From positions 1 through 48,526 of the forward strand of contig JAIXUS010000004.1 in the NCBI GenBank assembly GCA_027483445.1: 48,526 nucleotides of DNA, in the 5' to 3' direction. Positions 32,695-41,016 of the stretch are shown piece by piece. The notes under the pieces are model-generated. The model saw only the letters and a list, made by a program, of their open reading frames with translations. It ran no database searches and was not told the DNA's origin. The translations under genes were made by a program, and so were the position numbers. Every line of letters starts with the position of its first letter. Within the stretch, counting starts at the first letter, position 1. The stretch comes from Bacteroidota bacterium. GTDB lineage: Bacteria; Bacteroidota; Bacteroidia; M30B66.

Positions 32695-33819
32695 ATGACA
32701 CATGTCAAGACAGCCCTGATCGTAGGTGGCGGCATCGGAGGGATGTCGGCAGCTATCACACTGAGAAATCTGGGCATCCAGGTGACATTGATTGACCTTG
32801 ACCCTCAATGGAGGGTCTACGGTGCGGGAATCACAATCACAGGTCCCACGCTTAGGGCTTTCAAAGCGCTTGGAATTCTTTCTGAGGTGATCGCACATGC
32901 TTACACAGGCAGCGGAATTCAGGTCTGCGACGTGAACGGCAAGCCGTTGCATGTGGTTCCAACGCCGGTGATAGCTGATGAGGATGTACCTGGCAGCGGT
33001 GGCATCATGCGCCCCTTCTTGCATCAATTGCTCTCCAAACGCACATTGCAAATGGGGACTGAGGTACGTCTGGGAATCACAGTAAATACCATCACCCATT
33101 CCAATGACGCCGTTGAAGTGACATTTTCGGATGGCAGCTCAGGACGATATGACCTTCTCGTAGGAGCGGATGGTGTTTTTTCCCGAATTCGAAATTTGAT
33201 TTTCCCTGCAGCCCCCAAGCCCGTCTACACAGGGCAGTGTGTTTGGCGGATTGTGGCACCAAGACCCTCCATGATCGATCGACGCCACTTTTTCTTGGGA
33301 GGACCGTGCAAGGCCGGACTGACCCCAGTATCAAAGGATCAGATGTACATGTTCCTGTTGGAAACAACGCCCAAGCGAGGCATCCTCAGCGAGAACGAGT
33401 TGGTGACAGAGCTCAGCCGACTTATGGAAATTTACGGAGGAATCCTCTCGGATATTCGCAATTCGCTGGGACCTGCTTCACAAATCGTTCTGCGACCACT
33501 CGAAGGATTCTTGCTGCCACGGCCCTGGCAGAAAGGAAGATGCATCTTGATTGGCGATGCAGCGCATCCCACAACCCCTCAATTGGCATCGGGAGCAGGA
33601 CTTGCCGTGGAAGATGCCCTGGTTTTGGCTGCTGAGCTTGCAAAAAGTTCTACCCTGGAAGAAGCACTTGCTGGCTTCATGTCTAGGCGTTACGAACGTT
33701 GCAGGCTGGTTGTCGAGAACTCGCTTGAAATCGGACGCCGTGAGCAGATGCGCGCCCCCATAGATGCGCAGACAAACCTAGTAGAGCATTCACTCCAAGC
33801 GCTCGCCGAACCCATCTGA
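32695..33819 (+). CDS. FAD-dependent aromatic monooxygenase
   Basis: A 374-residue class A flavin hydroxylase. FAD motifs are ALIVGGGIGGMSAA, LLVGADGVFSRIR and LIGDAAHPTTPQLASGAG. Paralogous to the enzyme at 7452-8585, with matching blocks across its length. In the operon it sits between BKACE and CoxG, so it probably adds the second hydroxyl group needed before LigAB cleavage. Confidence 0.9.
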   Translation: MTHVKTALIVGGGIGGMSAAITLRNLGIQVTLIDLDPQWRVYGAGITITGPTLRAFKALGILSEVIAHAYTGSGIQVCDVNGKPLHVVPTPVIADEDVPGSGGIMRPFLHQLLSKRTLQMGTEVRLGITVNTITHSNDAVEVTFSDGSSGRYDLLVGADGVFSRIRNLIFPAAPKPVYTGQCVWRIVAPRPSMIDRRHFFLGGPCKAGLTPVSKDQMYMFLLETTPKRGILSENELVTELSRLMEIYGGILSDIRNSLGPASQIVLRPLEGFLLPRPWQKGRCILIGDAAHPTTPQLASGAGLAVEDALVLAAELAKSSTLEEALAGFMSRRYERCRLVVENSLEIGRREQMRAPIDAQTNLVEHSLQALAEPI

Positions 33820-33829
33820 GCGCCTAAAG

Positions 33830-34378
33830 ATGAAACTCAGCAACCAAATTCCACTTCCAGTTGACCAAGCCAGGGCATGGGAGGCACTGAACGATCTTGA
33901 AACATTGAAAGTCAGTATTCCAGGATGTGAGTCGCTTGAACAAACTGGAGAAAATCAATTCGAGCTAACCATTTTGACAGCCATAGGTCCTGTCCGGGCG
34001 CGTTTCAAAGGACGGTTGATGCTCTCGAATCTTTCACCACCAACTTCCTATGAAATTGATTTCGAGGGTCAAGGTGGCGTTGCTGGACACGGCAAGGGAC
34101 GAGCCACCATTCGCTTGGAATCTACTGGCCGGGAGGCCTCAACGCTCCATTACAGCGCTGAGGCCTCGGTTGGCGGAAAGATCGCGCAGATCGGACAGCG
34201 CCTGGTGGACATGGCCGCCCAACGCATGGCGAATGAATTTTTCAGTAACTTTAAGAAAAATTTGGATCCGCAGCCGGCGGACGAAGATGAAGCGCCCAAG
34301 AGAGATTTTCTTGGTTTGCGTTGGCGTAAAAAAGGCTCTGTCGAATCTGTTGGCGTTTCTGCAGAGCCCAATAAATAA
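33830..34378 (+). CDS. CoxG-family (SRPBCC) protein
   Basis: A 182-residue START-like protein of the CO dehydrogenase subunit G family. It begins MKLSNQIPLPVDQARAWEAL, then VSIPGCESLEQ and IGPVRARFKGRL. CoxG proteins help recruit or assemble molybdenum hydroxylases at the membrane. The C-terminal 45 residues are charged, without an obvious membrane anchor. Its presence ties this operon to the CoxL/M/S genes on the divergent side. Confidence 0.9.
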   Translation: MKLSNQIPLPVDQARAWEALNDLETLKVSIPGCESLEQTGENQFELTILTAIGPVRARFKGRLMLSNLSPPTSYEIDFEGQGGVAGHGKGRATIRLESTGREASTLHYSAEASVGGKIAQIGQRLVDMAAQRMANEFFSNFKKNLDPQPADEDEAPKRDFLGLRWRKKGSVESVGVSAEPNK

Positions 34379-34387
34379 GGAGAAAAA

Positions 34388-35461
34388 ATGCTTGATTTCT
34401 TTGAACACCTTAGATCTGACAAAACGCTTGTATTCCACTTGAATCATTTTCGGCCCTTGACGCCGTCAATTCGATGCGTATCGAGGCCACATCACAATCG
34501 ATTCCATAGGTTGTGGAATTTGATTTTTGTATTCGCGATGATGCTCAGCTTTCAAGCTTCAGCACAGCCATACCCCAGCAGGCCGGTGAAGTTTGTCACT
34601 GCTTCAACTGGCAGTCCACAGGACGTTGTTGGACGGCTCTTTGCCCAGAAATTAGCCGAGAGCTGGGGACAGCCCGTTGTAGTGGAAAACCGCGCAGGCG
34701 CAGGGCCTCTGCTATCCATCCAAGCCGTAGCAAAAGCATCAGGAGACGGCTACACCGTACTCGTGAGCTCCACCGCATTTGCTGTGACACCTTACCTTTA
34801 TCAAAACCTTGGCTACGATGTCGACAGGGATCTTATCCCTGTGGTTCTTCTGGCAACTGCGCCCAATGTGATTGTGGCAAATCCTTCCAGTGGCATTCGG
34901 TCGCTAAAGGACGTGATCGATAGAGCACGTCAAGGAAAGAAGTTGCAATATGGCTCACCTGGTTTTGGAACTACACCGCAGCTATCAGCAGAGTATTTGT
35001 TCAAAGTTCTTGGAAAAATTGACATCACACATGTTCCTTACAAAGGCATACCACCTTTGATGCAAGCCGCAATTGCCGGTGAAGTAGAGGTTGCTTCCGC
35101 CGCGCTCCCGCCGGCTGTGCCGCTGATCAAATCGGGCCGACTGATTGGACTTGCCGTAACAAGCGCAAGTCGCAACAGCGCCATCCCAGAGGTACCCACC
35201 ATTGCCGAGGCAGGATTCACGGGTTTTGAGGATGATTCATGGGTTGGCCTTTGGGTACCTGCCTCAACTCCAGTCGTTGTTATTAACCGATTGCGCGAGG
35301 AGGTGAACAAAATCGCAGCACAGCAAGACATGCGTGACAGACTCCGCAACGTGGGCTTTGAGGTGGCCGCAGGAAGCACCGAATCATTCAGTGCTTTGGT
35401 CCAGAAGGAGCTTCGAAAATGGGCCAAGGTGGTTAAAGAAACAGGTGCAAAAGTAGAGTGA
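34388..35461 (+). CDS. Bug-family periplasmic solute receptor
   Basis: A 357-residue TctC/Bug receptor with an unusually long N-terminal extension (about 45 residues) before the hydrophobic signal core LWNLIFVFAMMLSFQASA. Motifs are VKFVTASTGSPQDVVGR, VVVENRAGAGPLLS, DGYTVLVSS, LQYGSPGFGTTPQ and ITHVPYKGIPPLMQAA. AAGGAG at 34377-34382 supports ATG 34388. A later start near the signal core cannot be excluded. Last gene of the BKACE operon, so a second import route for the same pathway besides the ABC importer. Confidence 0.9.
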   Translation: MLDFFEHLRSDKTLVFHLNHFRPLTPSIRCVSRPHHNRFHRLWNLIFVFAMMLSFQASAQPYPSRPVKFVTASTGSPQDVVGRLFAQKLAESWGQPVVVENRAGAGPLLSIQAVAKASGDGYTVLVSSTAFAVTPYLYQNLGYDVDRDLIPVVLLATAPNVIVANPSSGIRSLKDVIDRARQGKKLQYGSPGFGTTPQLSAEYLFKVLGKIDITHVPYKGIPPLMQAAIAGEVEVASAALPPAVPLIKSGRLIGLAVTSASRNSAIPEVPTIAEAGFTGFEDDSWVGLWVPASTPVVVINRLREEVNKIAAQQDMRDRLRNVGFEVAAGSTESFSALVQKELRKWAKVVKETGAKVE

Positions 35462-35502
35462 CAATCCACGCAGATACCAGTCACGATAGTCGCCAGCTTA
35501 CG

Positions 35503-35655
35503 TTTCTGCAGCAATTTACAGGTCTTGGGGCGGCATGCTCGGTCGGCACCGCACGCATGATTGACATGATGCTCACCGGCCGCGTGTAAGACGCGTAAGA
35601 AGGTGAACGCGTGGGCTCGGCCGATAAAGCTGCCCAGTCCTCATTGACCCAATAA
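35503..35655 (+). pseudogene. Enoyl-CoA hydratase remnant with in-frame stops
   Basis: One frame reads SVGTARMIDMMLTGRV, stop, DA, stop, EGERVG. This matches the conserved GTARM-DMMLTGRVYDAEEGERVGL region of crotonase-family enzymes, with Tyr and Glu codons changed to TAA at 35587-35589 and 35596-35598. The N-terminal part is not recognisable and the frame stops soon after. I read it as a short dead fragment. Confidence 0.6.
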
Positions 35656-35717
35656 CTCCTCCCGAATCGACTCAACTTTTTTCACCTGTTTTTTAACCAC
35701 CCTAAGAGGAGACAATC

Positions 35718-36719
35718 ATGACCAACCGCCGCCACTTCATCCAAACCAGCATCGGCGCTGCCATTCTGGGCAGCACCGCATTCCAGCAAGCCTGGGCACA
35801 AAGCGGCTTGCCGATCGAGCAAGTCAAAGTGCTCTACGGCTTTCCTCCCGGTAGCTCGGGCGACATTTGCGCCCGACGCGTGGCCGAGAAATTTGGCGGC
35901 ACGCCCTACAGCAAGAACGCCGGCATCATTGACAGCAAGCCAGGTGCGGGCGGCCAGATTGCCCTGAACCTGCTGAAAAGCGCACCCGCTGACGGCTCGG
36001 TGTTGGCCATGACACCGTTCTCCGCCATATCGCTGTACCCCCACATCTTCAAAAACCTGCAGTACAAGCCCTTTGAAGACTTCACCCCCGTAGGCACCGC
36101 GTCAATGATTCACCACGGTTTTGCTGTCGGCCCCATGGTGCCTGCCAGTGTCAAAAACGTGAAGGACTTCATCGCTTGGGCCAAAGCCAATCCCGCGCAG
36201 GCCAGCTACGGCTCGCCCGCTGCAGGCTCCACACCGCACTTCATTGGCGCGTTGCTCGGCCTCAATCAAAGCTTTGAATTCAAACATGTGCCTTACCGTG
36301 GTTCGGTGCCCGGCGTGACCGACGTGGTCGGCGGCCAGATCGCCTGCATGTTCACACCTCACGGCGACTTCATTGCTAACCACAAGGCAGGCAAGATGCG
36401 CATCCTGGCCACCTCGGGCAAAACTCGGTCGCCTTTTGTGCCTGAGGTGGCCACCTTTGCCGAGCAAGGCTTTCCTGAATTGACCGTGGAAGAGTGGTTC
36501 GGCTTTTATGCCCCCGCCAAAACCCCGGCCAACGTGGTGCAAGCGGCCAACGCGGCGATCAATGCAGCCCTCAAAGACAAGGGCGTGCTGGACGCATTGA
36601 CCGTTGTCGGTTTGATTCCTTTTGGTGGCAGTGTGGCAGACCAACTCAAGAGCTCACAAGTGGAACTCGAGCGTTGGGGCCCGCTGATCAAGCGCATTGG
36701 TTTCAGCGTCGATTCCTGA
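35718..36719 (+). CDS. Bug-family periplasmic solute receptor with Tat-like signal
   Basis: A 333-residue TctC/Bug receptor. The N terminus NRRHFIQTSIGAAILG has a twin-arginine-like pattern, unlike the other four Bug proteins here. Motifs are VKVLYGFPPGSSGDICAR, SKPGAGGQIALNLL, DGSVLAMTPF, ASYGSPAAGSTPHF and FKHVPYRGSVPGVTDVVGG. AGAGGAGA lies before the ATG. It is more GC-rich than its flanks and sits between two dead acyl-CoA gene fragments, so it looks like the surviving gene of a decayed catabolic operon. Confidence 0.92.
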   Translation: MTNRRHFIQTSIGAAILGSTAFQQAWAQSGLPIEQVKVLYGFPPGSSGDICARRVAEKFGGTPYSKNAGIIDSKPGAGGQIALNLLKSAPADGSVLAMTPFSAISLYPHIFKNLQYKPFEDFTPVGTASMIHHGFAVGPMVPASVKNVKDFIAWAKANPAQASYGSPAAGSTPHFIGALLGLNQSFEFKHVPYRGSVPGVTDVVGGQIACMFTPHGDFIANHKAGKMRILATSGKTRSPFVPEVATFAEQGFPELTVEEWFGFYAPAKTPANVVQAANAAINAALKDKGVLDALTVVGLIPFGGSVADQLKSSQVELERWGPLIKRIGFSVDS

Positions 36720-36769
36720 TCCAACACACGGAGACCGTGTTGTCCCGCGTTTTGAACGCACCTGCCTAG

Positions 36770-36874
36770 CTGCAAGTTCTGCCCGCCTTCACCGAGGTGG
36801 ACGCGGACCTGATGCAGCAGGTGCTGGAAGAGGCGGGCAAGTTTGTGGCCGAAGTCATCGCCCCGCTTAACCGC
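36770..36874 (+). pseudogene. Acyl-CoA dehydrogenase N-terminal fragment
   Basis: A 35-codon stretch reads LQVLPAFTEVDADLM, then QQVLEEAGKFVAEVIAPLNR. This resembles the N-terminal helix region of large acyl-CoA dehydrogenases (DmdC-like, ending ...LAPLN). It is preceded by a stop, has no start codon, and the similarity ends at 36874. It lies 50 bp after the Bug gene. Confidence 0.6.
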
Positions 36875-37150
36875 ACAAGTACTCGACTTACCTGTCAAAA
36901 GCGTACTCGCAAGCGAAACAGAGCATCTCCGACTGCTAATCAGCTTTAGACTGGAAGCGGCCACAAAGTCATGGTCATTGACGGACCGTAACCGCATTGC
37001 TCAATAAAACATGATCGTTGTCTGCGATGTGAATCTGTGACTTGAGGCTCAAGAAAGAGTGAATGATGACTGGGGTCTTCAGCTTCTCAAAGTGCGGTGC
37101 CTCCTCACGTCTAGGAGGCTAATCATGCTCGAGCTGAACAAGTATTCTGA
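36875..37150. other. Non-coding region with gene debris
   Basis: No intact gene. A 9-codon frame (MLELNKYSD) with GGAGG upstream starts near 37124 and stops just before the LysR gene end; it could be the cut-off start of a lost gene. Confidence 0.35.
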
Positions 37151-38047
37151 TTAAACCTTTTTAGGATTTGCAGATGCTTCTTCACGAAGCCATAAAGTGA
37201 ATTTTTCCACCCTGTCCCATTGGGCATGTGCGCGAGGATAAACCAAATGATGAGCATGAACTGTCATTGCTTTCCGATCGTCAAAAACAGGTACCAAATC
37301 GCCCCTTAGTAGTGCTTTTTCAGCTGTCCTAGCACTATCCAGCGCTATCCCCAAACCTTGTATTGCAGCTTCTAGGACCATTGAAGTTCTGTCGAATGAG
37401 AGCACAAAATGATTTGGTCCCAAGGGAACGTTATGAGCAGCAAACCAGTGCTGCCATTGAATCATCGTGAGTTCAGACCGAATCAACTCTAAGTTAACCA
37501 AATCAATCGGTTCGCTAATTTTCAGAGTTGACTTCAATCGAGGGCAAATCATTGGAAAGATGTCTTCAGAAAAGACTGCCTCGATGTGAAGATCTTTACC
37601 CTGCACGTTTCCATAACGGATGTCCACATCCGCTTGCCCTCTGGAAAAATCAGCCTCTCCGTGCGATGCAGCGAGATGAACGCGAATTTTGGGATGCAAC
37701 TCCCGAAACTTAGGAAGGCGAGGCATTAGCCATAGGCTTGCAAACGAAGGGACTGCGTGAATACGTAGAACTTCATCGGTTTCGCCCGATCTAAGGTTTT
37801 GTGCAGCTGCAGAAATCAGTGTCAGTGCACCTGAAATTTCCCTGTGAAATCTCTCTCCATAGATTGTTAGGGTCACGCCTTTTGAAGATCGTTCAAGTAA
37901 TTTTTGATTGACGAAAGACTCTAACGTTGAAAGCTGATGACTCACAGCTGAGACCGTCAAATTGAGGTCTTCAGCAGCTTTGCTGATGCTGCCAAGTCGC
38001 ACCACAGAGTCGAGTGCAACGATACCTTTTATCGGGGGAAGTTGCAT
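37151..38047 (-). CDS. LysR-family transcriptional regulator, GcvA-like
   Basis: A 298-residue LysR protein of the GcvA/AmpR subgroup, as shown by MQLPPIKGIVALDSVVRLGS and SKAAEDLNLTVSAVSHQLSTLE. The effector domain includes PSFASLWLMPRLPKFRELHP and ADVDIRYG. It is divergent from the split transketolase operon across 145 bp that contain a symmetric GTTGC-N7-GCAAC box, so it very likely controls the transketolase/TRAP genes. Confidence 0.9.
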   Translation of the reverse strand: MQLPPIKGIVALDSVVRLGSISKAAEDLNLTVSAVSHQLSTLESFVNQKLLERSSKGVTLTIYGERFHREISGALTLISAAAQNLRSGETDEVLRIHAVPSFASLWLMPRLPKFRELHPKIRVHLAASHGEADFSRGQADVDIRYGNVQGKDLHIEAVFSEDIFPMICPRLKSTLKISEPIDLVNLELIRSELTMIQWQHWFAAHNVPLGPNHFVLSFDRTSMVLEAAIQGLGIALDSARTAEKALLRGDLVPVFDDRKAMTVHAHHLVYPRAHAQWDRVEKFTLWLREEASANPKKV

Positions 38048-38099
38048 AGGGTTTATACCGCTTAAAAAAAATTCAATCCCAGTTGAAGGAAAGCTTCTT

Positions 38100-38116
38100 G
38101 TTGCAGCAGTAGCAAC
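38100..38116. promoter_or_regulatory. LysR box GTTGC-N7-GCAAC
   Basis: A perfect inverted repeat (38100-38104 and 38112-38116) containing the LysR consensus T-N11-A. It lies in the gap between the divergent LysR and transketolase genes, the usual place for such a box. Confidence 0.6.
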
Positions 38117-38192
38117 CGAGAAGAATGCAATAAATCATAAAGCAGATGCAAATTCCTGTTGTATCCAATGCGTTCAAAAAGGAATCTAGGCG

Positions 38193-39065
38193 ATGAATTT
38201 GAATAAAACGTCCTCCCCCGCTGAGACCAAGAATTTGTTGGAGGTTTCGCATTGTGCATGGCGTATTCGTCGCTACGCCTTACGCATGGGTGAAGTACAG
38301 GGTCAAGGCTATGTTGGCCAAGCTCTTGGCTATGCAGATGTTTTAGCGGTTGCCTATGGCCACGCCATGAATTTTCGACCCCATGAGCCTGAGTGGCCGG
38401 GTCGTGACCGATTTTTGCTCTCGCACGGTCATTACGCGATTGCTGCGTATGCAGCCATGATTGAGGCGGGCATCATTCCCGAGTCCGAGTTGGAAACCTA
38501 CGGCAGTGATGACAGCCGCTTACCTATGTCAGGTATGGCCACTTACACCCCAGCCATGGAAATTTCTGGTGGATCTCTAGGTCAGGGTTTACCTATAGCC
38601 GTAGGCATGGCTTTGGGGTTAAGGCACCAAGGAAACTCTGCCTTTGTCTACAACTCTATGTCAGATGGGGAGCTGGACGAAGGCTCAACTTGGGAGGCTG
38701 CCATGTCTGCAGCGCACCATGGGTTGGATAACTTGATTTGTTTGGTGGATATCAACAACCAGCAAGCCGATGGGCCGTCCACAAAGATCATGGGCTTTGA
38801 GCCTTTAGCAGAGAAGTGGGCCTCGTTCGGATGGCACGTTCAGCGTATCGATGGCAACCACATTCCAAGTGTTTTGAACGCTTTTGACTCCGCACGTTCA
38901 TTGAAAGACGCTAAGCCTCGTGTGATTTTGTTCGACACATTGATGGGCAAAGGCGTCCCTTTTCTCGAGGCACGTGAAAAAAACCACTTCATCCGCGTTG
39001 ACCCGCCGGAGTGGAAACAAGCGTTGGATGTGTTGGACTCGAATCGCCCAGAAGGAAAAAAATGA
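38193..39065 (+). CDS. Transketolase N-terminal (TPP-binding) subunit
   Basis: A 290-residue subunit carrying the diphosphate-binding part of a split transketolase. The thiamine motif reads SDGELDEGSTWEAAM and ends VDINNQQADG; the first Gly of the usual GDG is Ser. Other family positions are LSHGHYAIAAYA and GGSLGQGLPIAVGMALG. With the next gene product it should move two-carbon ketol units between sugars. The stop overlaps the start of the C-terminal subunit gene (ATGA). Confidence 0.9.
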   Translation: MNLNKTSSPAETKNLLEVSHCAWRIRRYALRMGEVQGQGYVGQALGYADVLAVAYGHAMNFRPHEPEWPGRDRFLLSHGHYAIAAYAAMIEAGIIPESELETYGSDDSRLPMSGMATYTPAMEISGGSLGQGLPIAVGMALGLRHQGNSAFVYNSMSDGELDEGSTWEAAMSAAHHGLDNLICLVDINNQQADGPSTKIMGFEPLAEKWASFGWHVQRIDGNHIPSVLNAFDSARSLKDAKPRVILFDTLMGKGVPFLEAREKNHFIRVDPPEWKQALDVLDSNRPEGKK

Positions 39066-40063
39066 CAGTTGTCACTGACAAAAAAACCCGGCTGACTACG
39101 TCGGCAATGATCGCGTCTATTGCCTCTGAAGGCCAACGAGTTCAAGCTGCACCATTTGGTAAAGCCCTCGTTGAGTACGCCGCCAATCATCCTGAGGTGG
39201 TGGGCATGACTGCCGACTTGGGTAAATACACCGACTTACATTTATTTGCACAAGCATATCCTGACAGGTTTTTTCAAATGGGTATGGCCGAGCAGTTACT
39301 CATGGGTGCTGCGGGCGGAATGGCTAAGACAGGCTTAGTCCCATTTGCCACCACCTATGCGGTGTTCGGCACACGTCGGGCCTATGACTTCATCCACCAA
39401 GTCATTGCTGAAGAAAACTTGAACGTGAAAATTTGCTGTGCTTTGCCAGGACTGACCACAGGTTATGGCCCAAGCCACCAAGCCACTGAGGATTTGGCAA
39501 TGATGCGCGCGATTCCTGGCATGACAGTGGTCGACCCGTGTGACGCACTCGACATCGAGCAAGCTGTACCCCAAATCGCGGCACACAAAGGCCCTGTTTA
39601 CATGCGCTTGTTGAGGGGCAACGTCCCACTGGTCTTGGACGAATACAACTACAAGTTTGAGTTGGGCAAAGCCAAGATGCTACGTGATGGGAATGAAGTC
39701 CTGGTGATCTCCAGCGGATTCATGACTATGCGAACACTGGAAGTGGCCAAGGAACTTGAACGCGACCATATCAATGTTGCGGTATTGCACTGCCCAACCA
39801 TTAAGCCGTTAGATGAAGCAACCATCTTGGCCGAAGTGCGTAAACCGGGACGTTTGGTCGTAGTTGCTGAAAACCATTCCGTTATCGGCGGATTGGGAGA
39901 AGCCGTGGCAAGTTTGTTGTTGCGTGAAGGTGTTGCACCCAAAAAATACCGCATGTTAGGACTGCCTGATGCCTTCCTCGATGCAGGTGCTTTGCCAACT
40001 TTGCACGATCGTTATGGAATTTCTACCGAAAAGATGGCGGCATCAATTAGAAGTTGGATGTAA
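39062..40063 (+). CDS. Transketolase C-terminal subunit
   Basis: A 333-residue pyrimidine-binding and C-terminal part. The catalytic Glu is in FQMGMAEQLLMGAAGGMA. Next come VPFATTYAVFGTRRAYDFI and GPSHQATEDLAMMRAIPGM, where GPSHQ replaces the GPTHQ of full-length enzymes. The C-terminal domain follows (LVISSGFMTMRTLEVA). GAAGG precedes the ATG. Split transketolases occur in dedicated pathways for unusual sugars, but no sugar kinase or isomerase accompanies it here. Confidence 0.9.
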   Translation: MTVVTDKKTRLTTSAMIASIASEGQRVQAAPFGKALVEYAANHPEVVGMTADLGKYTDLHLFAQAYPDRFFQMGMAEQLLMGAAGGMAKTGLVPFATTYAVFGTRRAYDFIHQVIAEENLNVKICCALPGLTTGYGPSHQATEDLAMMRAIPGMTVVDPCDALDIEQAVPQIAAHKGPVYMRLLRGNVPLVLDEYNYKFELGKAKMLRDGNEVLVISSGFMTMRTLEVAKELERDHINVAVLHCPTIKPLDEATILAEVRKPGRLVVVAENHSVIGGLGEAVASLLLREGVAPKKYRMLGLPDAFLDAGALPTLHDRYGISTEKMAASIRSWM

Positions 40064-40116
40064 ATCAAATAGCTTGACTCACCAAGCAGTTTCTAGAACA
40101 AAGACTGGGGTAAATT

Positions 40117-41016
40117 TTGACCAATGAAGCAACAAAAACGTCAATTGGATTGATTGGTTTAGGCGCAATGGGACGCGGTGCCGCAATCAACTTGTTGAAA
40201 CACAACTTCGAAGTAATAGGTTTTGATGTCCGTAAAGAGTCTCTAGATTGGCTTCAAGAGCAAGGGGGCGTTCCCGTACCCTCAATTGAGCAATTAGCTT
40301 CTAAAGTAAAAATCGTCATCAGTTTCGTGGTGAATTCAGAACAAACTGAATCCGTTCTCTATGGTAATCCAGGATTAATTGAGAAGCTGTCCAAGGACTC
40401 TGTAGTGATCGTGTGCAGCACTATGGATCCAACTTATGTCAAAAATTTATCTGAAAGAATGTCCAAGGATGGCATTGCATTAGTGGATGCACCCGTTACA
40501 GGCGGTGCCTCCGGAGCAATGAAGGGGACCCTGACCATCATGGGATCGGGAGACCCCACGGCATTTGAAATAGCTCGACCTGTATTGGCGGCCTTTGGAT
40601 CCAATGTCTACTATCTTGGTGCTGCCGGGGCAGGCGCCCAGATGAAAGTACTTAACCAGTTACTTTGTGGCGTTCATCTGGCCGCAGCCGGTGAGGCCAT
40701 CGCAATGGCAAAAAAACAGGGGCTACCACTCTCTACAACGCTTGAGATTTTGAGCAAGGGAGCAGCAAGTAGTTGGATGTTAGCGGACCGAGGCCCTCGA
40801 ATGATTTCGGAAACTTTCGACAATCCGGCTTCAGCTGTGGATATTTTTGTAAAAGATATGTCTCTAGTTTTAGACGCAGCCCGCCAAAATAAATTTCCGG
40901 CCCACCTGGCACATACGGCCTATTTGAAATTTATAGAGGCTTCAGCGCGCGGCTTGGGTGCTTTGGATGATTCAGCAGTGACAACGAACTACCACATGGC
41001 GACAAGGAACGTATGA
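40117..41016 (+). CDS. L-threonate dehydrogenase-like beta-hydroxyacid dehydrogenase
   Basis: A 299-residue NAD(P)-dependent enzyme of the 3-hydroxyisobutyrate dehydrogenase family. The cofactor motif is IGLIGLGAMGRG, the substrate loop DAPVTGGASGAMKGTL, and the catalytic Lys is in GAGAQMKVLNQLL. The segment NQLLCGVHLAAAGEAIAMA and the C-terminal SSWMLADRGPRM and SAVDIFVKDMSLVLDAAR look most like L-threonate dehydrogenase (LtnD). The start is TTG at 40117, because the first ATG falls inside the cofactor motif. It ends with an ATGA overlap into the hydrolase gene. Confidence 0.88.
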   Translation: MTNEATKTSIGLIGLGAMGRGAAINLLKHNFEVIGFDVRKESLDWLQEQGGVPVPSIEQLASKVKIVISFVVNSEQTESVLYGNPGLIEKLSKDSVVIVCSTMDPTYVKNLSERMSKDGIALVDAPVTGGASGAMKGTLTIMGSGDPTAFEIARPVLAAFGSNVYYLGAAGAGAQMKVLNQLLCGVHLAAAGEAIAMAKKQGLPLSTTLEILSKGAASSWMLADRGPRMISETFDNPASAVDIFVKDMSLVLDAARQNKFPAHLAHTAYLKFIEASARGLGALDDSAVTTNYHMATRNV

